This document shows, piece after piece, positions 24,604-33,614 of a DNA stretch of 64,000 nt. The number at the start of each line of letters is the position of its first letter. Position 1 is the first letter of the stretch. The stretch spans positions 434,001 through 498,000 of the forward strand of contig CAYGPZ010000001.1 in assembly GCA_964352025.1 (NCBI GenBank), in the 5' to 3' direction. The notes below the pieces were generated by a model. The model searched no databases, was not told where the DNA came from, and saw nothing but the letters and a program-made list of their open reading frames with translations. This DNA comes from Hirschia sp964352025. Lineage in GTDB: Bacteria; Pseudomonadota; Alphaproteobacteria; Caulobacterales; Hyphomonadaceae. The position numbers and the translations under genes are program-made.

Positions 24604-27261
24604 ATGACCGATAACACAGCCACTTTCGTCAACATTGGAGAAAGAACCAACGTAACGGGTTCTGCCAAATTTAAAAAACTCATCCTTAATGATGACTACG
24701 CGACTGCTGTTGATGTTGCCCGCCAGCAAGTGGAAAACGGTGCGCAAATCATCGATGTGAATATGGATGAAGGTATGCTCGATGGCGAAAAAGCCATGGT
24801 AACATACTTGAACCTCATCGCTGCTGAACCTGATATTGCGCGCGTGCCTGTGATGATCGACTCGTCCAAATGGCATGTGATTGAGGCGGGCCTTCAATGT
24901 GTGCAGGGGAAGGCGATCGTAAACTCGATTTCTCTAAAAGAGGGCGAAGAGCAATTCATCGAGCAAGCCCGTAAAGTCATGTCCTATGGGGCGGCAGCTG
25001 TTGTGATGGCTTTTGATGAAGTCGGGCAAGCAGATACAGAAGAACGTAAGGTCGAGATTTGTGTCCGTGCTTACAAAGTGCTGACTGAGAAAGTTGGCTT
25101 TGACCCCAACGATATTATCTTTGATCCTAATGTATTTGCTGTCGCTACCGGAATTGAAGAGCACAATAATTACGCGGTGGACTTTATCGAAGCGACCCGC
25201 CGTATCCGTAAAGAATGTCCCGGATGTCATATCTCCGGTGGTCTTTCAAACGTGTCTTTCTCATTCCGTGGAAATGAGCCAGTGCGCCGCGCCATGCACT
25301 CAGTATTCTTATATCACGCCATTCCTGCGGGAATGGATATGGGTATCGTGAATGCGGGACAGCTCGACATTTATGATAATATTGATGCGGATCTACGTGA
25401 GGCTGTTGAGGACGTTATTCTTAATCGCCGCGAAGATAGTACGGAGCGTCTCGTTGACCTTGCTGAAAAATATCGCGGTCAAAAAGGGGCGGAGACTGTC
25501 AAAGACATGTCTTGGCGCGAACAGTCCGTGGCAAAGCGTATCGAGCACGCTTTAGTGCGTGGTATCACCGAATTTATCGTCGAGGACACCGAAGAAGCAC
25601 GTCTTAGTTTCGACCGTCCACTTCATGTTATTGAAGGTCCTTTGATGGACGGTATGAATGTGGTTGGTGACCTGTTTGGTGCGGGGAAAATGTTCCTGCC
25701 ACAAGTGGTGAAATCTGCACGTGTGATGAAGGCGGCGGTGGCGCATCTTCTTCCTTTCATGGAGAAAGAAAAAGAAGAACTTGGCACGCAGGATGAGTCC
25801 AACGGTAAAGTTCTTATGGCGACCGTGAAGGGTGATGTTCACGATATTGGTAAGAATATTGTGGGCGTTGTGCTGGCCTGTAATGGATATGAGATTATCG
25901 ATCTAGGCGTAATGGTTCCTGCTGAAAAAATTCTAGATGAAGCCGTGAAACATGACGTAGATATCATTGGTCTTTCAGGGCTGATTACACCGTCTCTAGA
26001 TGAGATGGTGTTCGTCGCGGCAGAGATGCAACGACGGGATATGAAATTACCGCTTATGATTGGTGGGGCAACGACAAGTCCTGCGCACACAGCCGTTAAG
26101 ATCGAGCCGGTCTTTAATCTAGCACCTATTATTCACGTGCTTGACGCAAGTCGTGCTGTGCCTGTGGTTGGGCAGCTTTTGTCTGATGAAGATCGTCCTG
26201 CTTTCTGGGAAAATACAAAAGCTAATTTTGCCCGCATTCGGGAGCGCCGTTCTGGCGGTGTGTCCAAGCCTCGCTATCCAATTGAAGAAGCACGCGAAAA
26301 ACGCACCAAAGTTGATTGGTCAGATTATACGCCATCAAAACCATTAAAGCCTGGTTTGACGACAATTGACGATGTCGATCTGGCAGAACTGGCGCGCTAT
26401 ATTGACTGGACGCCATTCTTCATGAGCTGGGACCTTAAGGGGACGTATCCTGCTATTCTTGAAGATGAAAAGCGCGGTGAAGCTGCGCGAACATTGTGGG
26501 CAGATGCGCAGGCCATGTTGCAACGTTTGATCGGTGAGCAATGGCTGACCTGTAAAGGTGTGGTCGGCATTTGGCCTGCAAACGCAGATGGCGACGATAT
26601 TGTCGTTTGGAATTCGGAAGAACGCGATGAAGAGGCTGCGCGTTTCTTCACAATCCGTCAGCAAATGATCAAAGAAAATGATCGCGGACAAACTGCGCTT
26701 TCAGACTTTGTTGCACCAAAGGGTGACGGCGAAGATTGGGTTGGCGGATTTGTCGTCACAGCAGGTCATGGTGAGCTGGAAAAAGCAAAAGAATTTGTCG
26801 ATGCGGGCGATGATTATTCATCCATTATGGTGAAGGCACTTGCAGATCGTTTTGCAGAAGCTTTTGCTGAAATGCTGCATGAACGCGTGCGCAAATCTAT
26901 ATGGGGTTATGCGCCAGATGAAGCGTTCGACAATAAAGCTTTGATCAAGGAAGAGTTTGACGGAATTCGTCCTGCGCCGGGCTATCCTTCTCAGCCAGAT
27001 CACACTGAAAAAGAAACTCTGTTTGATCTATTAGAAGCAACTGAACGCACGGGTGTTGAGCTGACGACATCGTTTGCAATGAACCCGCCAGCATCAGTAT
27101 CAGGTCTTTATTTCGCACATCCTGATAGTGCCTATTTCGCGGTTGGCCGCATCGAAAAAGATCAGGTTGAAAGCTATGCTGAACGTAAAGGCTGGGAACT
27201 TCGCAAAGCCGAACGTTGGTTAGGTCCAATCCTGAACTATGATCCGAATGCGCTTGGTTAG
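24604..27261 (+). CDS. metH: Methionine synthase, folate/cobalamin subunit (C-terminal part of split MetH)
   Basis: This 885-residue protein holds the rest of MetH: pteroate-binding domain (residues 1-270; NIGERTNVTGS, INVNMDEGMLDG-type IDVNMDEGM), the cap and cobalamin domains (about 310-560, with the B12 His in GDVHDIGKN), and the reactivation domain for SAM (about 590-885; the RPAPGYPSQPDH segment binds SAM). The histidine that ligands cobalt is the one in DVHDIG. It works with the 350-residue first subunit encoded upstream. No reductive partner gene is adjacent and no B12 riboswitch was seen. Confidence 0.95.
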   Translation: MTDNTATFVNIGERTNVTGSAKFKKLILNDDYATAVDVARQQVENGAQIIDVNMDEGMLDGEKAMVTYLNLIAAEPDIARVPVMIDSSKWHVIEAGLQCVQGKAIVNSISLKEGEEQFIEQARKVMSYGAAAVVMAFDEVGQADTEERKVEICVRAYKVLTEKVGFDPNDIIFDPNVFAVATGIEEHNNYAVDFIEATRRIRKECPGCHISGGLSNVSFSFRGNEPVRRAMHSVFLYHAIPAGMDMGIVNAGQLDIYDNIDADLREAVEDVILNRREDSTERLVDLAEKYRGQKGAETVKDMSWREQSVAKRIEHALVRGITEFIVEDTEEARLSFDRPLHVIEGPLMDGMNVVGDLFGAGKMFLPQVVKSARVMKAAVAHLLPFMEKEKEELGTQDESNGKVLMATVKGDVHDIGKNIVGVVLACNGYEIIDLGVMVPAEKILDEAVKHDVDIIGLSGLITPSLDEMVFVAAEMQRRDMKLPLMIGGATTSPAHTAVKIEPVFNLAPIIHVLDASRAVPVVGQLLSDEDRPAFWENTKANFARIRERRSGGVSKPRYPIEEAREKRTKVDWSDYTPSKPLKPGLTTIDDVDLAELARYIDWTPFFMSWDLKGTYPAILEDEKRGEAARTLWADAQAMLQRLIGEQWLTCKGVVGIWPANADGDDIVVWNSEERDEEAARFFTIRQQMIKENDRGQTALSDFVAPKGDGEDWVGGFVVTAGHGELEKAKEFVDAGDDYSSIMVKALADRFAEAFAEMLHERVRKSIWGYAPDEAFDNKALIKEEFDGIRPAPGYPSQPDHTEKETLFDLLEATERTGVELTTSFAMNPPASVSGLYFAHPDSAYFAVGRIEKDQVESYAERKGWELRKAERWLGPILNYDPNALG

Positions 27262-27329
27262 TATTTTCGTCTAGCCAAAATTTGCGAATTCAGCTTATCC
27301 TCTGCCTAGCAAACCAGAGGGGCTAATTC

Positions 27330-27812
27330 ATGAAACGTGCATCACACTTATTGAGTTCAATTGTTTTAGGGTTTGCGATTTTGGGTGGGTGCGCAACGGC
27401 TCCTGATCCTATGGCGGTGGAGCAAGCGCGACTTGCTGCTTTTGCGAAATTAGAGACGCAGGCTGAATATGATATCCGTGCTTTACTGGATGAGCAGGCT
27501 AAAGCTTGGAATAGTGGTGATATCGATGGCTATATGGACAGCTATCTGAAGTCTGAAAAACTGCGTTTCGCATCACAAAGTGATATTGTTTGGGGCTTTA
27601 GCGATACACGTGAAGTTTTTAAGTCTCAGGCCGGTATGGGTAAGCTGTCGACTGAAATTCAGGAAATTAAATTATTCACCGAGAAGGATGCAACTGTATT
27701 TGGTCGCTGGTATCAGGCGGGCGGATCGGTCGGTGAAATTGGCGGGCTATTTACACTCGTGTTGGAAAAACGCCTCGGGCAATGGACGATTGTTTCTGAG
27801 CACAACTCCTAA
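27330..27812 (+). CDS. NTF2-like lipoprotein
   Basis: This 160-residue protein has a lipoprotein signal with lipobox ILGGC (residues 17-21) and a SnoaL/DUF4440-type NTF2-like domain: IRALLDEQAKAWNSGDIDGYMDSYLKS is the usual first helix (split across residues 50-76), followed by strands ending in FTLVLEKRLGQWTIVSEHNS. Proteins of this kind are secreted and of unknown function. A short hairpin (CCTCTG at 27299-27304 with CAGAGG at 27315-27320) covers part of its AGAGGGG ribosome site. Confidence 0.8.
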   Translation: MKRASHLLSSIVLGFAILGGCATAPDPMAVEQARLAAFAKLETQAEYDIRALLDEQAKAWNSGDIDGYMDSYLKSEKLRFASQSDIVWGFSDTREVFKSQAGMGKLSTEIQEIKLFTEKDATVFGRWYQAGGSVGEIGGLFTLVLEKRLGQWTIVSEHNS

Positions 27813-27946
27813 GAAACGACCTCTAAATACCAGACAGAAACAAGAATTTTCTGATTTTGCAGGAGATTGCACTGGTTTTCACCTGTGATTTTGTCATAGT
27901 CTTCTGGTTGTGAATTGGGTTTGTCGTAAAAGATAAAAGGTGTGGC

Positions 27947-28228
27947 GTGATGTTTGGGCTGATTAGTAAAATTACCGCAGTGGACGGACAAAGAGACGCG
28001 CTATCAAAAATCTTGTTCGATGGAACGCGCGACATGCCAAACAATGTAAGTTATGTCGTGGCACCAAGCACCGAAGATGAGAACCTTATCTGGGTGACCG
28101 AAGTCTGGGCGGACCAATCTAGTCATACAGCATCATTGCAATTGCCCGCGGTACAAGAGGCTATTGCTGTTGGCCGTCCTTTGATAGCTGGCATGGAACG
28201 CGTTGCCACAACTCATCCGGTTGGTTGA
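27947..28228 (+). CDS. Antibiotic biosynthesis monooxygenase (ABM) fold protein
   Basis: This 93-residue protein belongs to the dimeric ferredoxin-like ABM superfamily: GLISKITAVDGQRDALSKIL, PNNVSYVVAPSTEDENLIWVTEVWADQSSH and SLQLPAVQEAIAV, quoted in parts. Members include small monooxygenases and unlinked stress proteins, so no substrate can be named. It starts at GTG 27947 or ATG 27950, eight bases after AAAAGG. The ion channel gene follows directly, but a common role is not evident. Confidence 0.8.
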   Translation: MMFGLISKITAVDGQRDALSKILFDGTRDMPNNVSYVVAPSTEDENLIWVTEVWADQSSHTASLQLPAVQEAIAVGRPLIAGMERVATTHPVG

Positions 28229-28239
28229 GGGCTAGTATA

Positions 28240-29148
28240 ATGTTGGGCGAAAATCTAGTTGCAGAATCCAATCTGACAGGCGCACGAAAATGGGCGGCGT
28301 CTATCGTTGAGCATAAATGGTTTGCGCCGTTTATCACCACTATAATTGTGCTCAACGCGATTACATTGGGAATGGGAACATACGATGTATGGCCTGTAGC
28401 AATGCAGCGTGGGATGATCCTGTTTGATGGGATTGTAACGAGCATTTTCGTATTGGAAATTGGTCTTAAGCTGATCGCTTACCGATGGCGTTTCTTCAAA
28501 AGCGGATGGAATGTCTTTGATCTTGCAATCGTTTCTATTGCGCTCGCGCCAGGCGCGGGGGCAATGTCTGTCCTGCGTGCTATGCGTGTATTGCGTGTGC
28601 TGCGCCTGGTGTCTGTTGTGCCAATGCTTCGCCGCATTGTTGAGGCACTATTGCGTGCCATACCGGGTATGGGCGCTATATTGGCGGTGCTCGCACTAAT
28701 GGTCTATGTCGCGGCGGTTATGGCCACGACCATGTATTCTGAATCTAACCCTGATTTATTTGGATCTCTGCCGGCCAGCGCTCTGTCACTGTTTCAGGTG
28801 ATGACAATGGATGGATGGCGTATGGAAGTTGTTCAGCCCGTCATGGATGCTGGCCATCCGTATGCGTGGGTGTTCTTTCTCACTTACATTATTCTGGCCA
28901 GTTTTGCCGTTCTGAACTTGTTTATGGCGCTGATTGTGGAATCGCTTAGCGCCAATGTGCAGGAAGAAGTTCATGAAATTGAAGACGCGACTGATGCAAT
29001 TAAAGAGGGGCAAGAAGAGGCCCATCTTGAAAGGGAAGAGTTGGTTATGCTCGTGAAATCTATGCGCGAAGAAATGGCGCAATTGAAAGATGTTGTATCA
29101 GAGCAATTGGAAGCTTCGCGCGATACTAAACGTGGTAAACGGAAATAA
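28240..29148 (+). CDS. Voltage-gated cation channel, NaChBac-like
   Basis: This 302-residue protein is a one-domain six-segment voltage-gated channel that forms a tetramer in the membrane. The voltage sensor S4 carries Arg113, 116, 119 and 122 at every third position (VLRAMRVLRVLRLV). After the pore helix FQVM the filter reads T189-M-D-G-W193, followed by Arg194. The C-terminal 60 residues are a charged coiled coil, as in NaChBac. The usual sodium filter is TLESW; the Asp and Gly here resemble calcium channels more (see findings). The frame opens at TTG 28225; ATG 28240 is preferred. Confidence 0.9.
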   Translation: MLGENLVAESNLTGARKWAASIVEHKWFAPFITTIIVLNAITLGMGTYDVWPVAMQRGMILFDGIVTSIFVLEIGLKLIAYRWRFFKSGWNVFDLAIVSIALAPGAGAMSVLRAMRVLRVLRLVSVVPMLRRIVEALLRAIPGMGAILAVLALMVYVAAVMATTMYSESNPDLFGSLPASALSLFQVMTMDGWRMEVVQPVMDAGHPYAWVFFLTYIILASFAVLNLFMALIVESLSANVQEEVHEIEDATDAIKEGQEEAHLEREELVMLVKSMREEMAQLKDVVSEQLEASRDTKRGKRK

Positions 29149-29235
29149 CGCGTTTTCTGTCTTAAAATTTCATCGATAATCAATAAAGTGTGATACCCCT
29201 TATATTATCTAAAAATATCAGGCATACTGGATTGC

Positions 29236-30015
29236 ATGAGTATATGGGCCCGTCTTGCGAGTATTGCGCATACATTGTTTGCGCCGACGCCTGAAGTTTC
29301 TTCGGGTGGTTCGAACATGCTCGCGCGGCAACCTTCAAAGCGTGATTTAGGCTGTGGTAAAACGGGTAACGCGATAATTCGCGCGGATGCGTCATGTGGT
29401 CCAGATCCCGGAGATGTAAGCTTTACAGCGGCTATCGTTGGCTTAGGAGCCAAACTGGCGAAGGCTGATGGTCTTGTGACCGAAGACGAAGTTGATATGT
29501 TTTCGCGAGTTTTTCGAGCTGCCCCTGAAGATCAGGATTCCGTTCGCCGTGTATTCAATCTCGCGCGGCAAACTGTAAGAGGGTATGAAGCCTATGCGCG
29601 GCAAATAGCTCGTCGCTATGGGGATCGTCCCTGTTTGCTAGAGGGCATATTGGATGGACTGTTTCAAATAGCTCTTGCCGATAAAATCATGACATTGGAT
29701 GAGTTGGAATATTTGAAATCTGTGTCAGACGCATTTGGTTTTTCTGATGATGACTTTAGGCGTATTCAGGCAACGCATATGGGAACTGACAGAGATGATC
29801 CCTATACAGTCTTGGGGCTGTCTCATGATGCTGAGTATGACGAGGTCAGGCGGACATATCGGCAATTAATGATGGATCATCATCCGGACCGTATTGTTGC
29901 CACAAAGAAAGCGTCTGATGACTATAAAGCAGTTGCGCATGAAAAAGCAGCGGCGATCACGTCTGCATTTGCAAGAATAAGGGCAGAACGTGGAATTTTA
30001 ATCAGCCCCGATTGA
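29236..30015 (+). CDS. DjlA-like protein: TerB domain plus DnaJ domain
   Basis: The 259-residue protein has a TerB-like helical domain (about residues 55-180; VGLGAKLAKADGLVTEDEVD, then GLFQIALADKIMTLDELE) and a C-terminal J domain (about 190-259) with the HPD motif in MDHHPDR, which should stimulate DnaK. Unlike DjlA of E. coli there is no clear N-terminal membrane segment. The neighbouring amidase gene with a DjlA upstream is an arrangement seen in other alphaproteobacteria. It may recruit DnaK to some envelope task. Confidence 0.87.
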   Translation: MSIWARLASIAHTLFAPTPEVSSGGSNMLARQPSKRDLGCGKTGNAIIRADASCGPDPGDVSFTAAIVGLGAKLAKADGLVTEDEVDMFSRVFRAAPEDQDSVRRVFNLARQTVRGYEAYARQIARRYGDRPCLLEGILDGLFQIALADKIMTLDELEYLKSVSDAFGFSDDDFRRIQATHMGTDRDDPYTVLGLSHDAEYDEVRRTYRQLMMDHHPDRIVATKKASDDYKAVAHEKAAAITSAFARIRAERGILISPD

Positions 30016-30071
30016 CGAATGACTTTCGAGTCACCACTATTTAAAAAAAGCACCCTAACTAGAGACCCAAA

Positions 30072-30437
30072 ATGACTTTATCTGCATCTAACAATGACTT
30101 TTTCTCAAAATTGGCGTTTTATTTCCGCCGATTTGGAGCGTGGATTGCGCGTGCGGGGTTTGGATTCTTTGTTGTGTTTGCAGCAGGTGCAGCTTTGCTA
30201 GCGACGACGGTTATTGGTTTGTTGATCGCTGTGGCTGCTTTGTTTTTAAACCTTGGTTCGCGGGTTATGCGCGGCTCTAAATATTCAGACATGAATGCAG
30301 GTTTTAAAACAGCTGGTGCAGAGAGCATATTTAAAAAGACTAAGGCAACGAAAACTTCTCAGTCGAATAGCGCAAAGGGTGAAACTCTTGAAGCGCATAA
30401 AACCGCTGATGGTTGGGTTATCGAGTCTGATTCCTAA
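30072..30437 (+). CDS. Small membrane protein of unknown function
   Basis: This 121-residue protein has one long hydrophobic stretch (about residues 27-56), preceded by aromatic and basic residues (FYFRRFGAWIARAG), and a soluble Lys-rich tail ending in TADGWVIESDS. A similar C-terminal GWV-E-pattern is common in small alphaproteobacterial membrane proteins of unknown role, as far as I recall. It sits between the DjlA-like gene and the amidase gene, all on the plus strand, and is likely in the same operon. Confidence 0.75.
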   Translation: MTLSASNNDFFSKLAFYFRRFGAWIARAGFGFFVVFAAGAALLATTVIGLLIAVAALFLNLGSRVMRGSKYSDMNAGFKTAGAESIFKKTKATKTSQSNSAKGETLEAHKTADGWVIESDS

Positions 30438-30448
30438 AAGAACTTGCT

Positions 30449-31153
30449 GTGACTTTAAGCAATATTATTCATACGCCTAGCGAGAATTTTGACGAGCGTC
30501 GACAAGAATTGTCGATGCTCGTTTTGCATTATACGGGTATGGAAACAGGGCAGGCGGCGCACGAGCGAATGTGCGATCCAGACGCGAAGGTCGCGGTGCA
30601 TTATATGGTCGAAGAGGATGGCCGTATCTTTCAGCTCATTGATGAAGCAAAACGCGCATGGCATGCAGGTGTTGCAAGCTGGGTGGGATTGGAAGACATA
30701 AATTCCCGCTCAATAGGCATCGAAATCGTCAATGGTGGTCATGATTACGGACTGCCAGAATTTTCAGAAATCCAGATAGAAGCTGTGATTGCGTTATGTC
30801 AGGATATTTTATCGCGACACCCCATCCATCCTACGGATATTGTCGGGCATTCTGATATTGCGCCAGGTCGTAAAGATGATCCGGGCGAGAAATTTCCATG
30901 GAAACAATTATCTCAAGCAGGCGTCGGTCTTTGGCCTAAAGGCGATGAGCCTCATTTGGTGGTTGGTCACATAGGGCAGTTGGCTGAGATTGGGTATGGG
31001 CTATCTGCCAACCCATCTGATCAAGAAAAATATGGAGCTATAAAAGCTTTTCAACAGCGCTGGATGCAAGACAATGTGACGGGGGAGGCGTGCGTTGAAA
31101 CGCTTAGCCGTATCGCGCAGATTGCTGATATCTATAAAGCATCGCGAAATTAG
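30449..31153 (+). CDS. N-acetylmuramoyl-L-alanine amidase, AmpD/AmiD type
   Basis: This 234-residue zinc amidase cleaves the bond between N-acetylmuramic acid and the stem peptide. Visible are MLVLHYTGM with the first zinc His, VHYMVEEDGRIFQLIDEAKRAWHAG (residues 51-75, in parts), SIGIEIVN, and VGHSDIAPGRKDDPG with the second His and the Asp ligand. A C-terminal peptidoglycan-binding-like helix bundle (residues 175-230) is present. There is no obvious signal peptide, which favours a cytosolic AmpD role in cell wall recycling, but AmiD-like export cannot be excluded. The start is a GTG. Confidence 0.88.
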   Translation: MTLSNIIHTPSENFDERRQELSMLVLHYTGMETGQAAHERMCDPDAKVAVHYMVEEDGRIFQLIDEAKRAWHAGVASWVGLEDINSRSIGIEIVNGGHDYGLPEFSEIQIEAVIALCQDILSRHPIHPTDIVGHSDIAPGRKDDPGEKFPWKQLSQAGVGLWPKGDEPHLVVGHIGQLAEIGYGLSANPSDQEKYGAIKAFQQRWMQDNVTGEACVETLSRIAQIADIYKASRN

Positions 31154-31178
31154 CTCGCTCTTTTAGTTTTGGTTTGTT

Positions 31179-31577
<399 letters not shown>

Positions 31578-31579
31578 CA

Positions 31580-32127
31580 TCTAGTCGATTTTAATGCTGA
31601 AGAGTGCTTCAAAATTGATGAAGTATCTGACTTTTTGCAGTCAATATGTAATTTTTCAAAAATTTTGGGAATTTGTGGGAAGAACATTTAACCTTTCGGG
31701 GGAATTCGTGGGAATTCCGAAAGGTGAAGCTGCTCTGTGACTTAATAATTTGCTTGGGTGGGCGATATATCAACTAAATATAGTATTGGGGTCAATTTTA
31801 GCTACGATATGTATGCTTTTCTGCTTTTATAAATCTCAATAGAGCCGTTTGATGCATATTTTCCCACGTGGTGCATCTGAGAGTGATTTTGTTTGGAAAG
31901 GTGTATGTTTTCACAAGATATCCACAGGCAAAGATCAAAGTTCTGCAAAAATTCTCATTATGTTCACAGATAAATAAAGTTAATAAAACCTTTATAGGGT
32001 CGACGTCCCCTTATTTCCCATGATATCCCTAATTATCACTTCAGAGCTGGGCTGTTGTTCATGAAGTGGTGTGTAAAAGCTCGCGTTCTTGAGCAATCTT
32101 ATCACTAATTAGGACGAATTACGGGGC
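31580..32127. other. 548-base non-coding region upstream of the dcw cluster
   Basis: No gene is seen. It must hold the main promoter of the division and cell wall operon. The 5' part has TGGGA at 31666-31670 and 31676-31680 with a five-base spacer, and GGGGA at 31699-31703 with TGGGA at 31709-31713, again ten bases apart. MraZ of other bacteria binds TGGGN repeats spaced by five bases. A hairpin overlaps the second pair (see the next entry). A near-match to a DnaA box, ATATCCACA, lies at 31918-31926. No convincing -10/-35 pair was fixed near mraZ. Confidence 0.6.
31691..31725 (+). promoter_or_regulatory. Bulged hairpin with MraZ-type repeats in the dcw upstream region
   Basis: ACCTTTCGG at 31691-31699 pairs with CCGAAAGGT at 31717-31725 over nine bases; inside, after a three-G bulge, AATTC pairs with GAATT over a four-base loop. 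It does not end in a T tract, so it is not a simple terminator. The loop region holds the second pair of TGGGN-like repeats. It may be an operator for MraZ or a transcript structure in a long leader. Confidence 0.5.
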
Positions 32128-32610
32128 ATGTTTCTTTCCACCTATGAAAGCAAGATCGATGCGAAGAACAGGATTTCTGTGCCTGCTTCTTTTCGTAAGG
32201 CCTTGGGTGGTGATGATGTGATCTGTATCTGGCCTTCATTCGGTAAGAATAAGAATTGTTTAGAGGGTGGAAGTAAAAAGCTGGTGAATAGTCTCTACAA
32301 ATCTATCCGGAAAATGAAGCCGATGGACCCGCGCCGCCAAGCGTTGGAGTACGGTATTTTGGGTGAGTGTAAGGAGCTACAGTTCGATGGTGCTGGTGGT
32401 CGCATCGTGTTGCCACAAAAATTTGTGGAAGCTGCTGGAATTTCTGGTGAAGTTGCTTTTGTTGGTTTGGGAGAGCGTTTCGAGATTTGGTCAAAAGAGC
32501 GTTTAGAAGCCAAACGCGCGGAATTCATTGAATTAGCAGCTGAAAGTGGCGACCTGATTGAAGCTGCTGATATAGATTTTGACTTTGACGATGAAGAGGA
32601 TGTGGCGTGA
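32128..32610 (+). CDS. mraZ: Transcriptional regulator MraZ
   Basis: This 160-residue protein has two AbrB-like MraZ domains: the first starts FLSTYESKIDAKNRISVPASFRKALGG (residues 2-28, in parts) and the second has LQFDGAGGRIVLPQKFVEAAGISGEVAFVGLG (84-115). Both contain the DxxGR-type turn. MraZ is the first gene of the dcw cluster in most bacteria and binds its own promoter region. The C-terminal 20 residues are very acidic. Its stop overlaps the GTG of rsmH by four bases. Confidence 0.95.
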   Translation: MFLSTYESKIDAKNRISVPASFRKALGGDDVICIWPSFGKNKNCLEGGSKKLVNSLYKSIRKMKPMDPRRQALEYGILGECKELQFDGAGGRIVLPQKFVEAAGISGEVAFVGLGERFEIWSKERLEAKRAEFIELAAESGDLIEAADIDFDFDDEEDVA

Positions 32611-33614
32611 CCGCAGAAGGTACTCATATTCCAGTGCTCCTAGAGCCCGTTGTTGAAGCATTAGCTCCAACGGATGGTAGCGTTTATATCGACGGCACAT
32701 ATGGTGGTGGCGGTTATTCGCGTGCCGTGCTTGCTGTTGCTGATTGTGTTGTGTTGGGCGTTGATCGAGATCCTGATGCTATGCAGCGCGCATGGGATCA
32801 CGCGGGAAAAGATCCACGTCTAAAGCCTGCGCCTGGCAGGTTTGGTGAACTTGATTTAGCTGCCCGCGCAGCCGGATACGAATATGTCGATGGCGTGATG
32901 CTCGATTTAGGTGTGTCATCCTACCAGATAGACCAGGCAGAGCGCGGGTTTTCATTTATGCGCGATGGCCCATTGGATATGCGCATGGAACAGCGCGGAC
33001 CATCAGCTGCAGATGCTGTGAATTTAATGTCTGAAAAGGACCTATCAGCGATATTTCACTATTATGGTGAAGAGCCTGCATCTCGCCGCATCGCTAAATT
33101 CATTGTGAAACGTCGCGATGAAGAAAAATTTACACGTACGCTCGATTTCGCAAACCTTATTGAGGCAAGTGTAGGCGGGCGTCGTGGTAAGAAAACACAC
33201 CCTGCTACACGTGTATTTCAAGCACTCAGACTATATGTAAATGATGAGCTAGGTGAGCTTGTGCGGGCTTTGGTGGCGAGTGAAGAAATTATCAAGCCGG
33301 GCGGACGTTTGGTGGTTGTCACTTTCCACTCACTTGAAGACCGGATTGTGAAAACTTTCTTGCGTGAACGCTCAGGAAATACAAGTGGTGGTTCCCGCCA
33401 TGCGCCAGAAGCACCGGCTGGTGCGCCGGCCACATTCGAGTTGGTAGCGCGTAAAGCTATTGACCCCACAGATGACGAAGTCTCAGGAAACCCGCGTTCA
33501 CGATCTTCCAAATTGCGCTGGGCTATTCGTACTGATGCGCAGTCTTGGGGTGAACAAACTGGGCTTAATTCACGTATTCCAACACTTGATGTCTTGGAGG
33601 CGCTTTTAGCATGA
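32607..33614 (+). CDS. rsmH: 16S rRNA m4C1402 methyltransferase
   Basis: This 335-residue protein (MraW) methylates cytosine 1402 of 16S rRNA at N4. Visible are HIPVLLEPVVEAL, the SAM motif DGTYGGGGYSRAVL, VLGVDRDPDAM, DGVMLDLGVSSYQID and the RGFSFMRDGPLDMRM signature, and later HPATRVFQALR and FHSLEDRIVK. Length is usual. The start is the GTG at 32607 overlapping mraZ, and the stop overlaps ftsL in an ATGA. Confidence 0.96.
   Translation: MTAEGTHIPVLLEPVVEALAPTDGSVYIDGTYGGGGYSRAVLAVADCVVLGVDRDPDAMQRAWDHAGKDPRLKPAPGRFGELDLAARAAGYEYVDGVMLDLGVSSYQIDQAERGFSFMRDGPLDMRMEQRGPSAADAVNLMSEKDLSAIFHYYGEEPASRRIAKFIVKRRDEEKFTRTLDFANLIEASVGGRRGKKTHPATRVFQALRLYVNDELGELVRALVASEEIIKPGGRLVVVTFHSLEDRIVKTFLRERSGNTSGGSRHAPEAPAGAPATFELVARKAIDPTDDEVSGNPRSRSSKLRWAIRTDAQSWGEQTGLNSRIPTLDVLEALLA

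Noticed and set aside
31918..31926. DnaA box-like ATATCCACA, possible origin
   Set aside because: Only one copy with one mismatch; no cluster of boxes, no dnaA or parAB genes nearby.
32295..32627. Long minus-strand open frames within mraZ, murF, murC and other genes
   Set aside because: They are shadows of well-identified genes and lack family resemblance.
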